Origin: Aurelia coerulea
Lineage: Eukaryota; Cnidaria; Scyphozoa; Semaeostomeae; Ulmaridae
Direction: 5' to 3'
NCBI GenBank assembly: GCA_039566865.1
Contig: CM076954.1
Location: forward strand, 14,160,001 to 14,224,000
Length of the DNA stretch: 64,000 bases
Positions 22,501 to 34,500 of this stretch are shown here, piece after piece. The position numbers and the translations under genes are program-made. The notes below the pieces were generated by a model. The model was not told the DNA's origin. It worked only from the letters and a program-made list of their open reading frames with translations, and made no database searches. How positions within the stretch are numbered: the first letter of the stretch is position 1; every line of letters starts with the position of its first letter.

Positions 22501-25500
22501 AAGATCTTGAGGTGTTGTGACAATAACTGCACCTAAAATAAAATTGATAATAAATTTCAATCACACTGCATGACCCACAATAAGTTTCAATGAAGGTAAT
22601 ATTATATGTGATACTAATAAGAAGCACGTTCGAGCAAATATAAGAAACTATACCGGTGAGTAAAAATAAGCTAAAACCTGTAGCCTGTAGCTTGCTAGCT
22701 ACTTCTCAGATCCTTAAAAACTGACAATCACTGTGTGGGTAACATGTCAGCTTAGATGATTAAATTTAGTTGGTTAAAATTGATCATATTGTTCTCGATT
22801 TAAAAGTGATTTCATAAAATCTATTTCACTTCGGAAAAAAACAAGCCCAAACTTGTGAATAAAATTTTCCAACATTTAAGCTCCACAGCGATGAAAATGA
22901 AGCAAAATCAGGCTATCTCCTTGCCTAAGCAATCAGCTGTGTAGGTAGTTGCACATCAATTTCTAACCCTACTGTTCTTTCACTTGGGAATTTCTTGTGG
23001 CCGGTATTCAGATAGTTTTTCAGTACCATCATGCTGAATTGTAAGCAAATTCATTTCTAACCTCCTATGTAATCAAAACCCTGAAGTTTACCTGTAAGCT
23101 GGTTCTCCCTTTGTCCACCAAATTCAAGCAGAAAAGACCAGTATTTCAAATTTTCACACAAGCGGCCCTACCTTGAAATACTATTGTTCACCGCCAAATT
23201 TACAGAAAAAAGACCAGAAATTCCAGTTTTTCACAAAAGCGGTTCTACCTTTGTCCGGCAAATTTCCAAAAAAAGGCCAGAATTTCATATCTTTCACCAA
23301 AGAGGTCCTACCATTGTCTGGCAACCGGTTTTGGGACACTTGTACTTTCATATCTATGATTGCTACTTGCTTTGGAAAACAGTAGTTGGTCGAGACTACC
23401 GGTTTTTGGGACAAACATCGTCAGTGATGCATAATGTTAAAATTGTCATCCAAATTGAAGAAAAATAGCTGCAGAAATTTGTCATCCAAAACGACCAGTT
23501 TTTAGGACAAAGGTGGTGCAAAAGCTTTCATGAACTACAGGTTTTCGGACAAAGCAAATTCAATCTAGCATTTTAGGTTTGTTTTGAAAGATTCCGACAC
23601 AGAGCAATTTTAAAAATCGCTTACAACTAGGAAGTGATACAACTGATTGAGTTAGATTGTTTTAGCAAAGCTGACACGTTACCAATACTATGGCAATAAG
23701 TTTTAAGCAATCTGATTAGTATGTAGCAAACTACAGGCTTTGAAACGTCTTAAAGGGGCTCAGTCGTCAAACAGTAAACAAATCTGTACACTCTCACGTG
23801 TCGGGGATTATCCATTGTTCATCCATTGTTCTCTGCAGTTTGCTTGATGGCTTCACTCAAGCCACAAAAAAGTGACCGTTAAAAATCCACTTATATCCGA
23901 GCAATCGTAGAAGATATGAATGTTTGGTTTGTTCCCAAGTGAAGTACAATGATTAATGCCCAAACAGCACCTTTCATTTTGAAAAAAATACGAAAATCCT
24001 GTGTGATATCACCTTTCAAAAAACTGCAAAAATCATCGTTTTGTTTACATTTTGACGACGGAGCCCCTTTAACTTTTCTTTGATTCATCCGGTATAACTA
24101 AGCGTTTACGTTGGAAATCACAATATTGTCGGAAAACTTAGTACCAGAGTGACCAAGAAAGTCGTTATTCGATCAAAGGTTCTTGGCAAATCTTGCGTTT
24201 CTTTACGACGGAAACTTGAAGAAATATCTTATTGCAAGCTGCGAGCACATGAATTGAGCCTACAATGACACAAGGTTTGGTAAAATAATTTTCTGGGTGA
24301 AATAAATGCTGCTAGAAATGAAAGCGAATCAAATTTAAGCGACCTAAACCAATGCGAATTGATGGGTGAGAGGCGCAAAAATAAAGTGGCACTGACCATG
24401 CAAATACTGAATACAAAATTCCAGGTCTGCGTTAATATGCAGGCTTAAAGAGGATGGCTACAAAACACTCGCAGGATTTTTCATTTTTTGGCCGTTTTTT
24501 CATTATAGCAAAGTATTCTAGTATTTTATAGTATGCATGCTCCATCTATTCGTTCAATTACATATACAAATCTCAATCAGCACAATCGAATGATGGGTTT
24601 CTGATTTGTTACGGACGATCAAAAACATGGAACTGCTCTTTAACTCACCCAATACACTTGTCCAAACCAATCCACATGAGTACCGGGTGCGCCAAAATAA
24701 ACTATGCACGTTTGGCAGACCACAATAAATCGTACACAGGTCCGATTTTGAAGATTTATGACTTAATCGTTAGCAGAAAGCCTGAATTAGATACTGGGAT
24801 TTCTGCAATTTTTGCATTTTCAGTTTTTAGAGCTAAAAGCGAGTTTCCTAAAATTTTAGTTTTCGAAAAACACTGAAAACGATCAAAAAGCGTTGATCAA
24901 GTTTTCCAAAGAATCGACATGAATGGGCAAAGAGAGAATTTGTTCGTGGTGATTTGGGATTTAGAAATCGACCAATTGTAATCTGCTGTACGAGAATTCG
25001 TACTGTACCCCCAAATCTCCCTGAAAACGTTTTCTCTTTGTTCATTCATGTTAAATCTTTAGAATTTGATCGACGTTTAGGAAACTGACTTCTAGCTCTA
25101 GAAATTGAAAACGGAAAAATTTGCAAAAATCCCAGTATCTAATTCAGGCTTTCTGCTAACGATTAAGTCATAAATATTCAAAATCGGACCTGAGTACGAT
25201 TTATTGTGGTCTGCCAAACGTGCATAGTTTATTTTGGCGCACCCGGTAGTACATATCAGAAACCTCACCAGGCTTTTAAAGTTCATTAACAGTACACTAA
25301 GGTATCAAAAAGTGGAATCCAAGTACAACCAGTCATCCATGTAAATAGCCTACCTGCAACTGATACAAGCTGAGAGATCGATAGCTGTGTGTCTCCAGCA
25401 CCAGGCAGCATATCGATCATCAAATGATCTAGTGATCCCCAGGCAACAACACACTATGGCATAATGATCTTACTAGATAACGAACGGCAAACGTGGAATG

Positions 25501-28500
25501 AAATCCAAGAACAACAAGTCGTCCATGTGAATAGCCTACCTGCAACTGGTACACGCTGAGAGATCGATAGCTGTGTGTCTCCAGCACCAGGCAGCATATC
25601 GATCATCAAATGATCTAGTGATCCCCAGGCAACAACACACTATGGCATAATGATCTTACTAGATAACGAACGGCAAACGTGGAATGAAATCCAAGAACAA
25701 CAAGTCGTCCATGTGAATAGCCTACCTGCAACTGGTACACGCTGAGAGATTGATAACTGTGCGTCTCCAGCACCAGGCAGCATATCAACAACAAAGTAAT
25801 CGAGTGATCCCCAAGCAACATTACACTATGGCATAATGATCTTATTAGACAGCGAATGGCAAAAGTGGAATTGGAATCCAAGAACACCAAGTCATCCATG
25901 TAAATAGCCTACCTGCAACTGGTACACGCTGAGAAATAGATAACTGTACGTCTCCAGTACCAGGCGGCATATCAATCACCAAGTAATTCAGTGATCCCCA
26001 AGCAACAGCACACTATGGTATAATTATCTGCCACATAGGGAACGGGAAAGGTGGAATTCAAGACAACAAGTCATCCATACAAATAGCCTACCTGAAACTG
26101 GCCCAAGCTGAGAGATCGATAACTGTGTGTCTCCAGTACCAGGTGGCATATCGATCACCAAATAATTCAGTGATCTCCAAGCAACAGCACACTATGGTAT
26201 AATTATCTGACCACATAGGGAACGGGAAAGGTGGAATTCAAGACAACAAGTCATCCATACAAATAGCCTACCTGCAACTGGCACAAGCTGAGAGATCGAT
26301 AACTGTGTGTCTCCAGTACCAGGCGGCATATCGATCACCAAATAATCCAGTGATCTCCAAGCAACAGCACACTATGGTATAACTATCTGACCACATAGGG
26401 AACGGGAATGGTGGAATTCAAGACAACAAGTCATCCATACAAATAGCCTACCTGAAACTGGCCCAAGCTGAGAGATCGATAACTGTGTGTCTCCAGTACC
26501 AGGCGGCATATCGATCACCAAATAATCCAGTGATCTCCAAGCAACAGCACACTATGGTATAACTATCTGACCACATAGGGAACGGGAATGGTGGAATCCA
26601 AGTACAAGTCATCCATATAAATAGCCTACCTGCAACTGGTACAAGCTGAGAGATCGACAACTGTGTGTCTCCAGTACCAGGCGGCATATCGATCACCAAA
26701 TAATCCAGTGATCTCCAAGCAACAGCACACTATGGTATAACTATCTGACCACATAGGGAACGGGAATGGTGGAATTCAAGACAACAAGTCATCCATACAA
26801 ATAGCCTACCTGAAACTGGCCCAAGCTGAGAGATCGATAACTGTGTGTCTCCAGTACCAGGCGGCATATCGATCACCAAATAATCCAGTGATCTCCAAGC
26901 AACAGCACACTATGGTATAACTATCTGACCACATAGGGAACGGGAATGGTGGAATCCAAGTACAAGTCATCCATACAAATAGCCTACCTGAAACTGGCCC
27001 AAGCGTAGACTGATTACAATTCGTCGTAAATTTCGCTCGTTTTTTATACTATTGACTTTAACCTTTTCGCTCAATCTACGACTCATAAAAAAGCTATGTG
27101 AAAACGAGGACAAAACTAATGCACGAGAATTCGACCGAAACTTGGTCGGTCGATTGATTGGTTGATGGATTCGATTGATCGGTCGTGCCGCAGGGAGACT
27201 TCCCGGCTGTGATGGAGGTCATGTGACTTTTCCACGCCTTCAAACTTTTTCGGAATGAGTGAACCAGACAAACTTGCGTTCCTTTGACAATCAAAACAAT
27301 AGCCAGCGGGATCTGATGTCTCTCAAATGAAACAATGATAAATCTAGAACAATACAATCATGATTGTTTTGATTCCCAAAGGAACCCAAGGTATATTTCA
27401 AAAACTTTTTTGCTGAAGCCTTCTGCAGCCTATTGTGAGACTGTTTTACGCAAAAAACCTGCACTAGCTATTTTGTAATAATTTCAATCACTAATATTTC
27501 TGCTGTTAATACTATGGTTAGCAAAGCATAAACGTTTCATCAAGTTTCGGTTATTCTTTATCTTAAAATGCGCGAGTTTTCTGGCGTTATCTTCAGGGGA
27601 ACCTTGCAAATTTTTTCTAGAATGTTCTTCGGTCGGGGAAGCTCAAGAAACGAACACAAATTATTCTCGCAAAGAAAAACACCCACAAAGGCTTCTCAAA
27701 ACTATAAATAATTCTCCTAAAAATATGCAGTTATCCACAAAACTCTTATGACACGTTTGTTTCGCAAGATTGAAAATAGTTTCTGTTTAAGCAGCTTTTG
27801 TGATTTTAAACTTCATAAGGAAAGATATATTGATCGGCACTTTGCAAGAACGAAGAAACTTTTTCAAGGTTCAAGCCTCTTTGACAAATTTACTATAATT
27901 TACATAGAATTTCAAATACGAATACTTCTGCTGTTTATAGAGGAATGCTTCAAGAAATTTCGGTATCTTTTCCACATCGAATGTGTGAGTTTTCTCGTAA
28001 CTTTTTGCCGGGTCGAAGTGCTTACCTCAAGCTCCTTTTTTGTTTTGCTCAGGCCAAAAAGAATCCTGTGTTTCACGATTTAAATTCGCCAAACAGTAAG
28101 TCTTCCCACAGCAAGTTGGTAAACAAACAAATGCATCCTTTCCCTTCAAAACCCTTTCGTACAGTGCCTTTTGAGATCCTTTTGAGTGCCTTTTGACTCT
28201 TTCGCACAGTGCCAGTCAAATTCCTTGTCTTTATTCTGTCCGTAGTTGCGATAATAACAACCTCCATTTTGGCAAAAAGCAACACGAAGCGCTGTCCTCT
28301 TGACTGGCACCGAAAATTCCGAAAAACTACCGAAAATGTTACCGAAAACTCACAAATTTACGCGGGAAATTTAAATGAGCCAATCACAGCCGAGCAGCCC
28401 CGGATGCTGCAATCTGATTGTAACGTCAGGAACTTGACGTGAAAACGAGTTTTTGTCCTGATTTTGAGATAGTTTGATTATGAGTCCCTGTTTGAGCGAG

Positions 28501-31500
28501 CAATTCCATTCAATTCAATCAGTAATTCTACTCAATAGCGAGCGAAAACTAGGGACGAACTGTAATAAGTCTAGGGAACGGGAATGGTGGAATCCAAGTA
28601 CAAGTCATCCATATAAATAGCCTACCTGCAACTGGTACAAGCTGAGAGATCGACAACTGTGTGTCTCCAGTACCAGGTGGCATATCAATCACCAAATAAT
28701 CCAGTGGTCCCCAGGCAACTTGTCGAAGCATCTTTTCAATTGCTGACATAACCTGAAATGCATTAATCTCCGTTAATATAGGTAACTAAACGATTCTAGG
28801 TAGCTTAATGGCCCACTTGCTGCTAAAAATGTCCACACACGAGGCCCATCAAGACTGGAAAACGTTTCATTTTTTGCAATAATTTTTCACTTTTTGTTCG
28901 AATTTTACTAAACATTACAAGAACCGACTTTTCCGTACCAATTACAAAATTCAGCTTTCAATTATGACTCTTTGAAGAATTGTCTTGACAGATTTTGAGA
29001 TGAAGGATTTCAATAAAACCATTATTAACTTGAGAACAATAGGACCGTTTTTGACGAAGTAAAGCTTTTATTCCTGGTGCGCCAAAATAAACTATGCATG
29101 TTTGGCAGGCCAAAATAAACCGTAAACTGGACCGAATTTGAAGATTTATGACTTAGTCTTTAGCAGAAAGCCTGAATTAGATACTGGGATTTTTTGTAAA
29201 TTTTTTCTTTTTCAGTTTTTAGAGCTCGAAGCGAGTTTCTTAAAATTTTCTTTTTCGAAAACACTGAAAGCCATTAAAAAAACGTCGATCAAATTTTAAA
29301 AGACTCAACATGTATGAACAAAGAGGAAACATTTTTAGGGTGATTTGGGGATTTAGTACGAACTCTCGTACAGCAGATTACAATTCATCAATTTCTAAAT
29401 CCCAAATCACTACGAACAAGCTCGCTCTTTGTCCATTTATGTCGAGTCTTTAGAAAACTTGGTCGATGTTTTTGATCGATTTCAGTATTTTCGAACTAAA
29501 ATTTTAAGAAACTCACTTCTAGCTCTAAAAACTGAAAACGAAAAAATTTGCAAAAATCTCAGTATCTAATTCAGGCTTTCTGCTAAAGATTAAGTCATAA
29601 TCTTCAAAATCGGTCCTGTGTACGATTTATTGTGGCCTGCCAAACGTGCATAGTTTATTTTGGTGCACCCGGTATCCAGGTTGACATGTTAGCTACAGGT
29701 ATTATCAGATTATGGGACTGAAAAAATGGTGTAAAAGATGCAGGCTTTCAAATTTCCAATTCTGACTCACCCGTTACCATTTGGCTAGCTGATTACAAAA
29801 CACTTTTAAATTGTAACGCAAATCATAGACAAAAGATTTATATTTGAACATATAGGGTGTAAAAGTCAAATTACATACCATAAGCCCTCTCCACACAATA
29901 GGTGCTCCTTCTGGGACAAGAAAACCCATTGACATACTGCAATTTAAGAGAAAAGATAACAATAATAAGCAAATGAAATTAGATTTTATAGACTGTAAAT
30001 CATGAATGAGACAAACAACTACATGTAACTACTACGAACTGAAAGAAACTTGCACACGGAACTTAACGAAAAGGGACCTTACGAAAATGGACTTGGCAGT
30101 TGAATGTGGTAGACCTAAGCTTGAAATTTTCTAAAGCAAATTGACCAGTTTTGTGGATGCATTGTAGACATTGTAGAGTTAACTAGAACACATTTCTATC
30201 AAGGTCACTGAAAAGTTCTTTGACGGTATGCAACAAAAGCTGCATTAGAAACTCGTTTGAAAGACTGGTACAACAAACGGTTGTAGCAATGCAAGAACGC
30301 TAGCAAGAACATCTCAACGTTGAACCTCAAGGGAAGCGAAAAGCAAAGAGCTCTCGATGTAGTTGTTTGTAGGACGCATTAGAGGTTAATGGTATCCATC
30401 ACATTGAGTTTGAATCTGTGAAACTTTGGTGAGATGTAGTTGTTTTTGTGAAAGGACGCATTAGAGGTTAATGGTATCCATCACATTGAGTTTGAATCTG
30501 TGAAACTTTGTGGTGACACCAACACTAAGTTTAGTATTGAGTGAATTTGAACTGTGAAGGTTAGAGGACAATTGTACATACCATTTTATTCCATAATTCA
30601 TCAATGGGACCATCAGGTTTTCTAGAAGAGATTGGTTCAATAAGGTGAGTATAATAAAATGGCTGGGTATTTTGACGAGAATCGGAACATTTTGGTTAGC
30701 TACGGCTTTATCACGGAGAAGAAAAAACAGATAACGGCATAATTCGCTAAGAATCGGTCACATATTGCTGTTCTCATTGGCAATTTATGATAAAGCCATT
30801 CTAGAAATTAACACATATTTTATACCGTAGTTGACTGTTTGCTTCAGAAAAACGGCAAGTAAATGAGCAGCCCTATACTGCAGTAATATGAAAAATAACA
30901 GTAGCTTCATTCCAGCACACACAGTAATGCCTGCAATATTCCAGATCTTACAAGAACAACCTTTGATTGGTACCCATTACGAAATAAGGTTTCTCAGTAG
31001 GTGTAAAGACGAACAAAATTTTCTCTATGAATTGCTAATGAGAATTCATGGTAACGACCACGAATTGTGAAAGAACTTACACTGTGTAGATTATGTTATA
31101 GAAAGATCGAAAAAAATGAAAAAGTCCAAGTTATTGGCACACATGCTAAGACCTTGCAAACCTAGGTAATGTTGGAGTGTACAGACTTCTTAATATTTTG
31201 CATCTGTCGTTATTAATTTTTATCATCCCAACCGTACCCTGCATGGAACTTTAGATTGTGATGGGTATAATTGTTATAAATCTTATGAATAAATATAAAA
31301 TAACTCACTATTATCTAACTCTGGCTCTCCACTAAGGTTCATTAGAGTTGGTATTGATGGTCCATAAACATCTGCATCCAATATACCTACAGAAAGTGCC
31401 TACAGATGTTTATTTTGAAAGTCCAACTTTTGAAACGGTTTGAGCCTGAACAGAGACATGAAGTTATGCACAGTAGCGAAGGAAAGCAGAGCATAACTTT

Positions 31501-34500
31501 ACAGCACTATTTTTAAATAATTTAACAAAAAATTATTTGTGAGACTTCTTCTGAATTTGTGTGAATTCATATGTATCAAGCAACACAAACAAAATTAATT
31601 CAAAACTGAAATGCACAAATTTGTAACAGGTCTTATGAGCAAATGTATGTTAATTAACCATGGACTCTACTTACACCTTCTTTCAGAATTGTTTATTTGT
31701 CTGCAATCAGTAATCATTTTGAAATAGCATGTAAAAATAGGTCTTTCAAAATGAAAGATTATGACTATTAGAATATTCGGTGCTCATTTGTTGGTGCAAA
31801 GATAATGGAATGTGGTGCATGTAAAACAAAGCAACAATGCAGCAAAACGCTTCCTTTTTGGCTCACAAAGGTTGCAAAAACCCTTCCAGATACACAGCTC
31901 TTAAGGAAGATACCATATAAAGTACAAATTTGGGAGGTATTCTTTAATCATCCCAAACTGTGGCATTCATCACACTTTAAACCTCAGATTATGAACTTAC
32001 TTTGTCATTTGCAGCAATTCCAAGGGCTAAATTCACTGAAAAGTAAAAAGGGGAATTGAAAGTTAAAATCTAATATCAGAGACAGAGAAGATACGCTAAA
32101 GGGGACATAGGATCAGGAGGAGATTGCGTAAAATGATATCTGAAAGTTATCAAAGAATTCTCAAGAATATTTAAGAATGCTCCAAATGAAAATAATGATA
32201 TATTTCTCAATACACAAATTTTTTTACAAGAATTATTGAATATATTCTAAAAATTCTTAGGAAAAAGCAATGCTAAATACTGTACATTACCTTTGCATAA
32301 AAGCAAATGTATCACAATATTTGTACAGTAGACAGTTGTCAGATTCTTTTATGTTCACAATAATTCAAAAAGCTGCTACAACCTAAAGCAAACTTTGCAA
32401 AAAATTCTTTCTACTTTGCATAAGATCCAGCATGATTTAATTCCCGTAGCTAAATCTATATGCTAAAATCTTGAAAAATTCTAAAGGGATCTCCACGTCT
32501 ATTCAAACTGTGCTTTCTTATTTACCTGCAGTGGTAGATTTGCCAACACCTCCCTTTCCAGATGCAACCATGACTATATCTTTCACACCTTGAAGCGGTT
32601 TTTGTTTTGGCAGGCCTCTTGCCATCATTTGCTTCTGGCGTTCAGCTCTTGAAGGCGGTTTATTTCTTGATGTACCCTTTAAATGCGAGAAAAAGCCTAA
32701 TGCTACATGTTGTGAGAAATTTTAGAAAAAGCCATTAGGAATTTGGTCAAGGTCCCTTCAAATACAAATTACAAATCTGGCTGCCAAGCTGCACATCATG
32801 TGGATCCATCTAGTGTCAACCTGGATCAGACAAGACCAGGTAACAAACCCCCAAAACATTCATACTGTCCAGGAGGAAGATAGAAGATGCATTGAGCATT
32901 GCCTTATCATGAATAGAGAATAGTTGATTGCAAGGTAGGGTCGAGTGATAGATTTAGGGAGGCAAGTGGGGGCAACTGCCCCCTTCATGACAAAAGTTCT
33001 GCTTGGCGCCCCTTTTATGGTGAGAAAAGCGCCCCTCGTCCTGACTCTAACGCACAATTTTCTAGGTGTTATTTGTAGTAAATCAAAAATTGACTTTTTA
33101 TTTAAAAGCATCCAAAAAATTTTGTGCGCCTTTGGCGAGCTAACTTTCAATTATACTTTTGGCACCCTCTTTGCAAGTTGACGCTCTTCAAGTTCCGGCT
33201 GGATCCCCCCCTGGTAGGGTCTGCAGGGTAGGCTGAGGTAAAATTGGTCAAGTTGGTTGCCAAAAATTGTAGCAGCTTATGTTATAAAAGTTAAAATCAC
33301 CTCCAACCACCTGAAACGGTCTGAAATCACCTGAAACCACCTGCAAATCACCTGCAAATCATCTGAAGCCACCTGTAAATCACCTGCAAATCACCTACAA
33401 CTATCTCAAATCACCTGTCATTGTTTTGATGAATGGGAAAAAGTCTTACTGTCTTCAACTTTGATCATCAACACCTAAAAAGGCAAATAATCCCAGTGGT
33501 GTGATCGGTAGTTCTCAGGTCTCACACCTTTTGTCTCATTCAAATTGCTTTGTGGTCTCAGATCTGTACATAACTGAAGATATTCATAGAATTTATTCAC
33601 ATGTTTGGCCTTACCCATTTATCCCAAGCTTGCCAATTTTCATTAGACCATACCCTATAATATTATGTAGAATACAAATTAAATACAGAACAAAGACAAA
33701 ACAAAGTTACAAGATAATAACATATACAATTAATTGTATGAAGGGGATTGTCTTAAGGAGGAACTCTCTCAAAGTAGCAAGGGTAGGCTAATTGAGGAGA
33801 GAGTATCAGAGTATCACCTGTTTCCAAGATTGGACATAAGTTATTTCTACATGGATTTTCTATTTAAGCTTGTGCAAAAACAATGGGTGGCTGGTAATCT
33901 TTTGCATCAAATTAACTGAAATCATTAACTGATTTATTTTCAACGAAAAAAGTTTTCAACACCACATGAACACTAAGTCTAAAATAAATGACTAATAAAT
34001 GAAACTGATTTATTATTATGATGACAGGAAAAAGGAATGCTACAGGACTGTATCTAAGATCGATTGTTCAAGGAGGAGCTTTCTGAATAGGTGAACTAAT
34101 GGAAAGAGAGCCACCCTATGAAAATATGAAAGAATACAAGAAGATAGAGTAGCGCCGCCCTGGTCTGTCCACTAATGGATTCCAGGTTGTGCAATCCGCC
34201 TTGCATAATACATTGAAATCAAAGAGAGCTTTAGCCTAGCTTTTCCAAAAAGCGCGCGAAAGTTGTTTGCTGATGTCATCTCTTTGATATTTTTTTATTT
34301 CGCTGCTTTGCGTTGCTCGGAAGAGCTGCAATAAAGTTTTGAAGTTTGACCTACCTGCAGCGAAGGTGTAAGTAAAATTCACTTTTCCTTGACGTTTCCA
34401 CATACCCCAGATTGGAAAGTTGGACATGCGCGGGGGATTAATCCCCCGCGCACTTTATATTATCCGCGCTGCCATACGCGCAATCTCCTTGACCTTGTAT

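Noticed and set aside
25310..27004. CRISPR-like regular repeat array
   Set aside because: The unit is about 180 bp, has no short repeat with unique spacers, and contains an exon fragment of the host gene in a eukaryotic intron.
27748..28083. 111-codon frame as a transposase
   Set aside because: Hydrophobic and Phe-rich with no catalytic motif; it lies in a MITE-like element with no coding signal.
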